From positions 90,083,960 to 90,147,959 of the forward strand of contig OX377206.1 in NCBI GenBank assembly GCA_947396885.1: DNA of 64,000 nt, given 5' to 3'. Of the stretch, positions 55,201 through 64,000 are shown in pieces. The notes under the pieces are model-generated. The model was not told the origin of the DNA. It worked only from the letters and a program-made list of their open reading frames with translations, and did not search any database. Position numbers and translations under genes: made by a program. Position 1 is the stretch's first letter. The number at the start of each line of letters is the position of its first letter. Source of the DNA: Heligmosomoides polygyrus polygyrus. Lineage: Eukaryota; Nematoda; Chromadorea; Rhabditida; Heligmosomidae.

Positions 55201-57181
55201 GTTTTGGTCCTTCGATCAGTACTCACACACGCCCATTCTGCCACAAATTGTGATCTTTTGCAATTGTGATTTCTGTTATCTCTGTTCTAAACATTGAAAA
55301 AAGCACAGAACAACAAATTGTCAATTTACGCCAAATTATAACAACCATTTGCCCTATGCGCAATCAACCGATTTTAGAATCTCGTGTTTTGGACGAGAGC
55401 ATGGCACGACCGCTGTCAGACGTTCAAATTTTATTTTTCTGCTGCTTTAGATAAGCTTCAAATTTCTCTAGTAGTTTTATTGGTAGCTGTGTTATGCATC
55501 GATTATTCTTCCAACGCCGAAGGGAGGCATACACATCGATCAAATTGATTGAGCGATGCGAACAACCTATTCGATCGATTTGAGTACTACATGCCTTAGC
55601 ATCACTTGGCATCTGAAGTGCAAACGAGGCCTCATGCACGTTTAAAGAATTCTTACATATTTTTGAGACTGGTTGTAAAGTTATTTCGTTTTTGAGACGA
55701 GTTGTAAAGTTATTCCAAATCTGAAAATTTTGCAGGATAAACTATATTGTGAGATCAATACCTTGGGAATTATATTTTGAAGTTAATTTTTCTTGTCCCA
55801 ATAATATTCGACGTATTGTGAGCTCTAAAATGCAAATGCATTGCAGACGAATGAATCAGCGGTGACTACAGTCAGTTCTCCACTGATGGGGTTGCCGGTC
55901 GGCCCACCTCCTCCATTACCACCACGACCTTACATGGCTCCAGCTCCGGAATCCTACACGGTGCGTCTTTTTTTTTTGTTTGTAAATCAGAGGAGTAGGT
56001 AGGAACTAAAGCGGAGAGCAACATTATCTGTTTCGAAGTTTTTCGTTTTTTATCATTGCATTCTCTAACACTGATTTTGGTGGTCTTTTAGTAGGCGATA
56101 TAGGGTTCCCACTTGTTTTTGTGTCACCAATTCATGAGCGAAACTTTAGCTGTAAGAAGACCCTGACAGCCTACACTTTCTTGAGTGATTTTTGAAACTT
56201 TTGTAGATGAAGCAAATCTTGTTATTAGTTATAAAGGATACCACGATAAATGTTGGCGTCTAGAGGAATTGTTCTCCATTCACGACTTGAACTAGTGGTG
56301 ACTGATGTACACGTAGTGATTCTATCATCAAATGCAAGCGCTTGGTAAGCAAATCGTTTGGACAATAGCGAGGGTTTCTTGAAGCGTTTCTCACAAACTG
56401 GCAACACCAGGCAGGTGGGGACCATTAAAATGTTGTGGAAGCTTTTATGGTTAGAAGTTCTAAAGAAGTGGCGAAGTAGCATTTCCATAAAAAAGAAGGA
56501 AGCTTTCGTGCCACCACAACGCCATATGTCTTCATGAGTTGTCTTTTAGTGGAAAATCGGTAGGGCGGAGGTATTAGTTATTTTAAAAATATTTCTGCTG
56601 TGACCTAATAATATCAATGACAGTTATATGTTGTTACAGGATGTTTTGTTGCGATCAAAACTCTTGCGCCAGGCGGGACTCGAAACCGCATCTTCTGCTT
56701 TCTGGGCAGCGATGTTCGCCTTACACCACCGGCGCTGTTTGACCGCACGTGTGTCAAATGTGAAATGTGTTAAAACATTGTTACCAGTAAGGTTTTCAGC
56801 TTAAGCGGTTCCATGCTGATATCAGCGGCCGGCCCATTCCCGTATCACGGGTGGGTGCTGACAGACCTCGAGGATATCGCGGATGTTCCTGCGGTCAAAC
56901 AGCGCCGGTGGTGTAAGGCGAATATCGCTGCTCGGAAAGCAGAAGATACGGGTTCGAGTCCCGCCTGGCGCAAGAGTTTTGATCGCAATAAAACATTCTG
57001 TAACAACATATAGCCTCTCTATCAGCTGCTCCAGGCTTGAGAAAACGTGTCAAAGCAATGGTAGTTACTTTTCCAGAGATCTCGCGATCCAAGCTATGTG
57101 AACGTGCCTGCTCTGGTTCCACACAAGTTTCCAACGCCTGCTGAATACGTGAATTCGTCTGCGTTGAGCGGTTTGGATTGA
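49240..57181 (+). CDS. sli-1: Cbl-family E3 ubiquitin ligase (SLI-1 orthologue), 14 exons
   Basis: Exons 49240-49296, 49844-49909, 50742-50870, 50953-51045, 51421-51556, 51612-51675, 53017-53160, 53236-53367, 53454-53591, 53651-53729, 53798-53938, 54003-54137, 55847-55960, 57077-57181; 1533 nt, 510 aa, all phases join. Order: four-helix bundle (about 45-170), EF-hand (Asp213, Thr215, Asn217, His219, Glu224), SH2 (about 236-325, Arg278 in FRLS, Gly290 equivalent to human Cbl Gly306), linker tyrosines 352 and 355 (EQYDLYCEM), C3HC4 RING (Cys365, 368, 380, His382, Cys385, 388, 401, 404), proline-rich PPPPLPPRP. No UBA domain. By family it ubiquitinates activated tyrosine kinases; C. elegans SLI-1 restrains LET-23 signalling. 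Introns carry two SINEs, two hairpin MITEs and a fold-back element. Confidence 0.96.
49955..50246 (+). repeat. tRNA-derived SINE, copy 22, in Cbl intron 2
   Basis: Near-consensus copy with a perfect 12-bp target duplication CATGCCTAAGGT (49943-49954 and 50247-50258) and tail CTTTATCCTTTATCC. Same strand as the gene. A small internal deletion removes the GTCGGTGAATT block. Confidence 0.92.
52418..52722 (-). repeat. tRNA-derived SINE, copy 23, in Cbl intron 6
   Basis: Minus-strand copy. GCTATAGAAACG (52406-52417) and GCTATAGGAACG (52723-52734) look like a 12-bp target duplication with one change. If so, the element has about 25 extra bases (CCTTTCAGCTGTACTATGTT...) beyond the usual head. The tail is short (ACAAAGGACGG). 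Confidence 0.82.
54556..54645. repeat. hairpin MITE fragment, copy 3, in Cbl intron 12
   Basis: Ends GGGGTCGTTTAGTGT and ACACTAAACGATCCC are complementary. The core shares TGTAGTAGCCAAATTGATCA and GCGACGCG with the copies at 18.3-18.7 kb. The right arm is mostly deleted. Confidence 0.68.
55505..55634. repeat. hairpin MITE, copy 4, diverged, in Cbl intron 12
   Basis: The core GATCAAATTGATTGAGCGAT and CGATCGATTTGAGTACTACA matches the family, and the ends CTTCCAACGCC and GGCATCTGAAG pair imperfectly. An old copy. Confidence 0.55.
56666..56735 (-). pseudogene. tRNA-like sequence, left arm
   Basis: The 70-nt sequence folds as a cloverleaf: acceptor GCGCCGG/CTGGCGC (one G-U), D stem GTGT/ACAT, anticodon stem GCTGC/GCAGA (first pair mismatched) with loop CCAGAAA, 4-nt variable loop, and T arm with stem bases GGG/CCC around a TCGAAACC-type loop region. 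Position 33 is C instead of the universal T, and the nominal anticodon AGA would be Ser without the long variable arm of Ser tRNAs. So this is not a normal tRNA gene. Confidence 0.62.
56902..56971 (+). pseudogene. tRNA-like sequence, right arm
   Basis: Plus-strand counterpart of the left-arm sequence, same 70-nt fold, with T arm ACGGG-TTCGAGT-CCCGC (one mismatch). The anticodon loop reads TCGGAAA, again without T33. GGTTCGAGTCC is a perfect pol III B box, while the A-box region GGTGTAAGGCG is weak. Retention of pairing in both arms could reflect the shared palindrome rather than selection. Confidence 0.65.
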
Positions 57182-58840
57182 TTGTCTCGTGTAAAAAGTC
57201 GCTCCCGTAGCACTCTCATCATTCTGCTTACTCACGGATGGCATACGAAGTTGATCTTCGTGACGTAAGTGCGCTGTCGGCCGTTCGCATTCTGCAGCTT
57301 CACGAGCGCATGCTCCAGTGCTTGATGCGACTGAGATTCTTTGGGATATGTCTCATGCTCAAAATTTCTATCTTGATCCTGACAACAATAGAAGTTGTTG
57401 AGCTTCGTGTCGAATTGTATCAGATTTTAGCATCATCCGACGTTCTATAATATAATTTATAAATTTACAAACAAGGCTTTAACTGGGGAGAATTGAATCG
57501 AGTCGATCGACGTGAAGCTGGGTAGGGTATGGTCTGAGCCCAATGCAGGAAGTTGAGCTGGACAGCTTGCCAAAGCGCCGTGAATTGATGAGGTGTGGGG
57601 ACTACGACTTCAAAGGTGAAGAAGGCCTTAGTTGTAGGCTGTGTGGTTTGAGCACATTTGCTGTTCGCGTTCATTTTTTATTACCACTGCTTCGGCCCAA
57701 GGATCTGTTCATAGTTCGCGAGCGCAGTGACCGCTCGCATCGGCAAAGCATGCGAATCGATCGTTCCCGTGATATCGCTCATCAATAATCGATATGCGTA
57801 CTTTGCGTGCAGGACCGAACAGTGCTGCGCGAACTGTGGACAGCTCCTAGATAGCGCTGTGGTGTTGGTACTGAGGTCCAGTAGACGTTATCTCTGTAAG
57901 ATCACCTTCGTGTCGAGCAATAGCGAGGCCGCTGCACTCCTTTGAGTACCTTTTGTCAGAGCACCCTGGCGCATACACGTTTTGTGCCTTACGGTTGACT
58001 GAAAACATGTCTTCTGCAAAACCGGGTGGAGTTCTTCTGAATTTCCTTTCAGTTCTTTCCACTTTGCGATATATAAACTTCTTCCTGTTCTTCTTCATGA
58101 TCCGCCTGATTCAGATATTCTTGTGCACACTGAATTTCTAGATCCATAGTATTCTTGTAAGCAGCTCTTTTATCAGTATTTTATCAGTATAGATTGTATG
58201 AGTGGCTCGTCTTTATGAGTTTTACTGGTTTTACTAACACAGTGTTTCATGAGTTTTAGCTGTTTGTCGAGTTTTATCATTTGTCATCTTGCTTTATCAG
58301 ACTTCATATCGCTGTCAGAACACTAGATTTGATAAGCTTATCGAATTTCTAGACTTCTATATGTATTCCGAGGTTGTTCTTGGTTCATGTAAGCTCATAC
58401 ATATATGATATCTAGTTCTGTTGTTAGAAATCTACACACAAGTGATTGAGCTGTGAGTTTCAATTTCGATCGTGCTTTGTATACCATACTTTCTGTGTGT
58501 TTCTTCTATCCGATCGCAGTACGGGTCGTACCAAGTATTCCACATGGCATAACCAGCAGCACTGTACGGACTTCATCATCGTCATCTTCCGACTTACAAC
58601 ATTTTCATCAAGTGTCTCTCTCACCTACGATTTCTCTACACCACTGTATCCAAACGCCCTCCTAATAGTCAATGGAAGAGCTGTAGCTGTATGGCTCATT
58701 TCTGAATACGCTGTCATCATTTATTTATTCGTCGAATAAAAACTGACAAAGTAACAAAGTAGGTAATAAAAATTTGACCTGTGTTTTACTATGAGCCTCC
58801 AATCTAGGGATCTTTATTTTCTTCTGGTTTGGAGAATGGC
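57182..58840. other. downstream of the Cbl gene, no recognised feature
   Basis: Should hold the Cbl 3' UTR. No canonical AATAAA was recognised close after the stop. Short ORFs (57543-57788, 57953-58141, 58446-58739) are not recognisable. Confidence 0.35.
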
Positions 58841-59190
58841 TTGTTGTGTTCCTAAGCACGGTTTCCCGGAGTTCCGGGCTTCGTCGACGTTTGAGGATCA
58901 GAGACGCTGTTGCATGGGCTAGGTCGTCGAAAATTAGGTGGGCCGGCCACGTAATGCATTTTGCAGACACCCGCTGTACGAAGCCGCTACCGACTGGATT
59001 CCGTGGGATGTCAAGAGAACACCAGGGCGACCACCATCGCGTTGGTCGGACTTCTTCGGGAAAGCCCTGAACGATCGATGTGACGCTCTTCGTTTCCCTC
59101 GTTTGAGGTGTATCCATTGGACCAATCTGGCACGCGACAGGAACGAATGGGGTCAGTGCTGGCGCCCGCTTGAGCACTTGGGGTGATGTA
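58841..59190 (+). pseudogene. RTE-type LINE C-terminal remnant
   Basis: Translating across frames gives the RTE C-terminal pattern: [20 protein letters not shown] in one frame, then [20 protein letters not shown] and [19 protein letters not shown] in another. At least one frameshift lies near 58970. It differs from the 6420-7314 RTE (different subfamily). No endonuclease or palm remains. Confidence 0.78.
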
Positions 59191-59629
59191 GAACCGTTTA
59201 ATTATAGGTGAATCTCACGAAGACAATATTCATGAGGAACGGATGAGTTCATGAATCCTTATTCATGGCCATGAGGTCAGATAGTTGTCAGTGCTTCAGC
59301 CAACTACGTGTATTTAGGCCACGTTATCAACATGGCTAACGACATAGTGATCACACTGGCCACGGGCGACTACTATATCGAAGAAGTAGTGAAGATGTCG
59401 CAATATTTACGATTCCCTGCTCTCTTGTTGTATTCAATTGTGAAGTAGCTGGCAAGTTCGGTCATCGGTGAATTTCTGGTTTAATTGCTCAAGTTTGAGA
59501 GCATGAAGAAATTGATCTCGCCAGAGCGTCAGTCAGTCAAGCTCGTACCATCTCGGATCTGAGTTCAGCACTCCAGCGACGAAGTGAACTCCCTTGTTGT
59601 CCTACGCTAACATATGCATCATCGAAGCC

Positions 59630-59930
59630 TAAAGGATCGGATGTGTTGTCGCTTTGACGAAGACATCGAAGATTAGATGGATCGGTCGCACGATGGGTTT
59701 GAATGGCACCTCTAACGACATCTCTAACGGCATCTCTAACGAGTGTAGCCGTAACTGATTACATTGTCGGAAGGACATCGAGTAACGGTTCTCGTCGGAC
59801 TTCTTTGCGAATGTTCTGGACTATGTATGAAACTGTTCGAGTTCTTCGTGCTGGAAGGACCCACTGGGCCACTTTGGCACGCGGAGAATTAGGACAGGGT
59901 TATGTCTACTATTGTGTGTGAAAAATTTTC
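59630..59930 (+). pseudogene. RTE-type LINE remnant, strongly decayed
   Basis: Fragments KIRWIGRT-like, SRRTSLRMFW and THWATLARGELGQG parallel the end of the 58841-59190 remnant ([15 protein letters not shown]). A tandem CATCTCTAACG triplication sits at 59713-59740. Probably a related, older insertion. Confidence 0.5.
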
Positions 59931-60022
59931 GTATGCGATTGAGCCATTGGGTAACTAACTTATAATGGAGTGGAGGTGAGAAGCTGTATCGGTGGTAGTT
60001 TGACGAACACTAGTGTGAGAGT

Positions 60023-60138
60023 GCGTTTAGTGTGCACGCGACGAGCGACGCCATACTTCCATATCGATTCCTCGCGTCACGCGATCGATGTAGCAGGTTA
60101 TCATTGCGTCGCGTCGCGGGTCGCGGCACACTAAACGC
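60023..60138. repeat. hairpin MITE, copy 5
   Basis: Ends GCGTTTAGTGTGC and GCACACTAAACGC are perfectly complementary, and the core ACGCGATCGATGTAGCAGG is family-like. It shares its terminal type with copy 3, whereas copies 1 and 2 end in GGCCCCGTTTATA, so there are two terminal subtypes. Confidence 0.75.
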
Positions 60139-62182
60139 TTCCTAAAAGCGCGCTTCTGTGTTTCTTAAATGTTGATTTTTTATTTTCTGACCAACAAGAC
60201 GCTGTTAATGCCTCGAGGCTGTTGACATTGTCAATCTTCGTTCAATCTGAGAATGCTTGCTCTTCCGCTTCAGTGTGTTTTAGATATGGGACGTCCCTTA
60301 TAGATTTGAAAGCATCATGCTCCGTATTTAGTATGTATAAGTATGAGAACGAAGAGTTCATGTCACGAAGATGGGCAGTATTGCGAGGTGGTGGCACTCC
60401 AGCCAATCATAACCATGGAGAGCACCGGTCGAACAGATCCCAGCCAATCAGAGTACCGGCCATGCAAACCTTCTCTGAATGGCACGCCAGTTTGATGCGA
60501 TCTAATTCACTAGTGCGTTCCCACCTCCCAATGCTGCCCATCTTTGCGACATGTAATGAACGAAGTTTATTCATTGAGCAGGCATGTACGTTCGTCGCAA
60601 GGAATCACATTTTATTGAGAAGAAAACTCGTGATTTGGTTTCGCATAGCACATTAACGTTATAACATTGAGGTGAGTAGATTTCTGACGTAAGGGATTCG
60701 TGTGCTACGAAGAAGGCGACCGGGCGAACTAGCTGGTATTATTTCAAGACGTTATTACATCTACATACACGTCTAGTCGTCGCTACGCAGTCAATAGTTT
60801 ATGTTTATGGAACTGGTCTTAAATAAAAGCAGGCTCATGAGCATGAGCAGTCAGCAAGTCAGAATGGAAAGCCCGATTCGAAGGAAGATCAGAACGACCA
60901 GCCAGCGTATTCAGCGGAACACTGCCTGTCGTGAATACTATACACTAGTCATTCTCTAAAAATAGTAACACCGTATTGATCATGGAATTTCGGAGAAGAA
61001 AATCAAGTGAATCAAGTGGTTCAATAGGTTATATTCTCTCTCTGTCTCTCTCTATCGCTATTATACACATCGCTCTTTGGGGCAATGACGTTCGGTCGGC
61101 ACAAAAATCATCAAATTGGATATTCGCCGATTTTCTTGAACATTTTCTTGAACTGAACGACCTGAAAATAGAATACACCTTTAAATTAATAAGTCTTTCC
61201 GTTAATAGAACTGCCTCTAAAATATGCATAGGTTTGCAATTATAATTATGGCATTTTAGCTTTACTCTAGGTAATTTTAAAATCGGCTAACACATTTTCA
61301 TCACATGTCGCGACGACGTACCCCAGGGGTGCGGGAACGCGCCGTTGCTCTTGCGCCGTAGCCACGACAACCGATCATGCACCCACTCGGTTTCTTGGGA
61401 TGACACAGGATTGGATTCCGCGATTACGGTAGGAGTAACGGCTCGTTCTCGCACTGCTGCGGTACATCTTCTCGACATGTACCCACCTTTCACATCAAAA
61501 TGGGCGATAATTGCACCATCTAGGTATTTTTTTTTTCAAATGAAGCTGAAGGTTCTCCAAACAAAGCAGTAGGCTTTGCTTAAAAACCTAGATCACAGGG
61601 ATTGATCGATATCGGCCGTGCGATTGATTTTTACTATACGTTGTGAACTGAAGCCGGTCCAGTGGTTGTAAAATGCGCGTTCCTATATGAATTTTTTAAG
61701 CGATCGGGAACAAACACTGATTTTGTTGATCAGTATTTATCCGTTGATTAACTCGATGGAATTTGCTCGCTCCTAGGCCCAGGCAAGGACGATTATATTC
61801 GGGTGATTCCCAGCATAAAGAAGAAATTTTATGCAAAATATCGCCTTTCATCCTATTCGCTTTGGTTGACACAGATAAAATATGTAAAGTTCGTCGAGCG
61901 GCCATAAATTTTCGCTGGACAAAAAAGGGGGAAAAATTTGAAAATTGATTTGGAAAACGACAAACGGATAGATTACTTCTTGCATAAGTAATGAAAGTTT
62001 TTTTAGACATTTGTTTATCCCTAGAGCACAAAGGATGAGGACTAGAGCCTCGCCTGGCGTAGGACTTTAGAGTGGTTTATATGTTTGACGTAGAAAACAC
62101 TCCTGCGAATCGGTGATTAGATTGTTGGGACGATGTACTGGTACGTTCGAGATCTGTAGCGAAAGCTGCTAATCGTGCTATT
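60139..62182. other. no recognised feature
   Basis: Short ORFs only (60222-60656, 60976-61245); a CT-rich stretch at 61036-61060. Nothing protein-like or matched to repeats elsewhere in the window. Confidence 0.4.
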
Positions 62183-62410
62183 TACTAGGGAAGGGTTTCG
62201 AGTTCCCATGGAACTTCAAGTTGAGACCAGGATCATTAGAAAAAGCTCAGAATGCTGATTACGAATATTGGTGTCAAAATTGCAAAATGAAAGTCCTGAG
62301 CGAGTTATGGCCTGCCGAAATCGGGGGCCTGACCACAGGCTGGCTGTACGACGCACCGGGCGCGAAAGTGGTGACTTATCAGGGATCCGTAAGAGAGGAC
62401 TGCCAGCTGC

Positions 62411-62479
62411 GGCGGTGGCGCAGGGGTAGTGCTCACGCTCGTCGGGTGCGACGTTGTTGGTTCGGTTCCCGTTACTGCC
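62411..62479 (+). pseudogene. tRNA-like sequence, left arm of the large fold-back
   Basis: GGCGGTG and TACTGCC pair as a 7-bp acceptor with wobbles. TGGCGCAGGGG matches a pol III A box, and GGTTCGGTTCC matches a B box except for one base. The anticodon arm is irregular (CGTCG/CGACG stem with a 4-nt loop), so this is tRNA-derived rather than a tRNA. Confidence 0.6.
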
Positions 62480-62994
62480 CGTTCTTTGCAAATCATAATT
62501 TATCTTAGAAATGACCTTTTGTTCACACATGTCTGATTATATAACCTGGAAAACTACCATACACATTTGTAGAAATGCTTTAAGGCAAAAAATTGTTATG
62601 CGTCATTTTTATTCACTATTTTTCACAAATAGAGTCCAAATCATATATTGGATAACTAGAGATGTTTCTAAGAACCTTGGCATTCATGGAACAAAGCAAA
62701 AAAATGTGTGAAGTAAAAAGGTGAGTAGGATGTATGATGAGGAAGAAGAAAATGTCGTTGATCTACTGCTTTTACTTCACTCACTATGTCCTTTTCATCA
62801 GCAAAGATGGTGTCCATTCTTCTCGCTGAATTTGGGGTGCCAGAGTAAATAGGAATGTCACCATAGCAATTTTTTTTGCCTTCAAGCATTTTTACAAACG
62901 TGTATGGTAGTTTTCCCGGCTATTTAATTGGACACGTGTCATAATTCAGCACAAAAGGTCATTTTGAAGTTAAATTATGGTTTGCAAAAAATGC

Positions 62995-63063
62995 TGCAAA
63001 AACGGAAACCGAACCAACGACGTCGCAACCGACGAGCGTGAGCACTACCCGTGTGCCACCGCC
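62995..63063 (-). pseudogene. tRNA-like sequence, right arm of the large fold-back
   Basis: Reverse-complement partner of 62411-62479 with changes in the A box (TGGCACACGGG) and T arm (GGTTCGGTTTCC). The acceptor pairing is lost, so this arm is more decayed. Confidence 0.55.
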
Positions 63064-63291
63064 ACAGCTGGCATAGCCTTCTTACGGAGCCCCGATTACT
63101 CACTACTCTTGCGCCCGGTGCGTCGCACAGCCAACCTTTGGTGAGGCCCCCGATTTCGGCAGGTCATAACTCGCTCAGGACTTTCATTTTGCAATTTTGA
63201 CACCCATATTCGTAATCAGCATTCCGAGCTCATTCTAATGATCCTAGTCTCAACTTGAAGTTCCATGGGAGGTCGAAACCCTTCCCTAGTA

Positions 63292-64000
63292 AGAATGTTT
63301 AGACCTGAACCCGTATCATCTAGAATATCTGCTCTGGTGCCCAGTATGATTTACAAAAACGGAAAATGTATATAACCACGTCATCTTGAAAAGATTCTCA
63401 AATGCCTTGGAATCAGAAACTAAAAACTAACTAACTAAGAACTAGATAGAGCTTGTTTCAAAACTTTACATGCAATCAAACATACCTTATTATTTGGGAA
63501 CAGTTTAGCAACTGTCATTTCAAGTAGGTGTCCAACTCTTCGGAATCGTCGCGTCGCCTAAAGCCGCTTGATTGTCAACAGAATTATAATACATTTTATC
63601 ATAAATCTAGATCAAATTCAATCTAGTCAGAAAAGATAATCAGAGCAAGGACCATTCCTTAAAAAGCATTAGACCGAACAGCGAGCATCAGCAATCTAAC
63701 TGATCATAACACTGTGGAAAGTAGCCGTCTAGGCGAAAATAAAGGGCAGAAAGCTGGCGCGGAGTCTTTGCCACTAAAACATCTTCAAAAGTCCAGCACA
63801 TAAATAGCGTTTTCTCTGGCTTGTCGGCTAACTTCGTGGACTTTCGCGCAGAGATTACAGAGGATTGACGCTGCAGAGCGTTATATCAGATCAGTTGGTG
63901 TAGTCGCTGCTCTGATTGACTGGCACCTCCTTCGCCACGCCCCTTGCAACCGACAGGGCATATACCCAATATCGTCTAGCATTTATCGAACAGGGCCCGG
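63292..64000. other. no recognised feature
   Basis: AT-rich sequence without protein-like ORFs or repeats matched within the window. Confidence 0.4.

Larger units (their letters stand above)
56629..57008. mobile_element. fold-back element with a tRNA-like module in each arm
   Basis: 380 bp in Cbl intron 13. Arms of about 119 bp (56629-56747 and 56890-57008) start TGTTGTTACAG and are highly similar reverse complements. The spacer is 142 bp. TATA flanks both ends (56625-56628, 57009-57012), consistent with TA or TATA target duplication. Each arm contains a 70-nt tRNA-like sequence oriented toward the outside of the element. There is no ORF; mobilisation in trans by a Tc1/mariner-type transposase is an inference from the TA flank. 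Confidence 0.82.
62185..63289. mobile_element. large fold-back element with tRNA-like modules in both arms
   Basis: 1105 bp. Arms of about 410-420 bp (62185-62594 and 62868-63289) are imperfect reverse complements starting CTAGGGAAGGGTTTCGA. The spacer is about 273 bp. TA flanks both ends (62183-62184, 63290-63291), as after Tc1/mariner-type insertion. Indels and substitutions between arms show it is not a recent assembly artefact. ORFs in the arms mirror each other and are not genes. Confidence 0.82.

Noticed and set aside
56902..56971. Functional tRNA-Ser gene.
   Set aside because: It lacks T33 and the long variable arm of serine tRNAs, differs from its own partner arm in the anticodon loop, and sits inside an inverted-repeat element.

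Overview
The window is nuclear DNA from a nematode, most likely a strongylid hookworm such as Ancylostoma or a relative. Three intron-containing genes give nematode-type proteins with TTTCAG-like splice acceptors, and an acceptor lies just upstream of each predicted start codon, as expected for spliced-leader trans-splicing. The two mariner copies resemble the Hsmar1/bandit type; bandit was described from the hookworm Ancylostoma caninum. The species is an inference.

Three protein-coding genes can be assembled exon by exon with consistent phases. (1) A VIP36/LMAN2-type L-type lectin, minus strand, 25448 to 21051, 9 exons, 360 aa. (2) The beta subunit of the translocon-associated protein complex (TRAP-beta/SSR2), plus strand, 32141 to 35584, 5 exons, 188 aa. 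(3) A Cbl-family E3 ubiquitin ligase orthologous to C. elegans SLI-1, plus strand, 49240 to 57181, 14 exons, 510 aa. The first two act in the early secretory pathway; the third down-regulates tyrosine-kinase signalling. They are 7 to 14 kb apart and I see no operon. A possible orphan exon lies at 430-738.

Most of the rest is repeat sequence. The dominant family is a tRNA-derived SINE of about 290 bp (A box, near-consensus B box, TTTATCC-repeat tail) with about 23 copies on both strands, several with clear target-site duplications and some nested. Other elements are two inactivated mariners (2774-4055 and 13262-14544), a 5'-truncated RTE-type LINE inserted in a SINE tail (6420-7314), CR1-like 3' ends (10046-10690, 42086-42375), RTE remnants (58.8-59.9 kb), a hAT-like element (39470-40937), palindromic hairpin MITEs, and a 1.44-kb repeat in two inverted clusters around 9.3-17.8 kb.

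The most unusual material is two classes of non-autonomous element. The first is a family of small elements whose terminal inverted repeats contain long poly(G)/poly(C) runs and which appear to make 6-bp target duplications (best copies 30928-31311 and 24287-24514). The second is fold-back elements with long arms that carry tRNA-like, pol III-promoter-like modules in both arms (56629-57008 and 62185-63289). I recognise no named family for either. Coordinates of old repeats are approximate.
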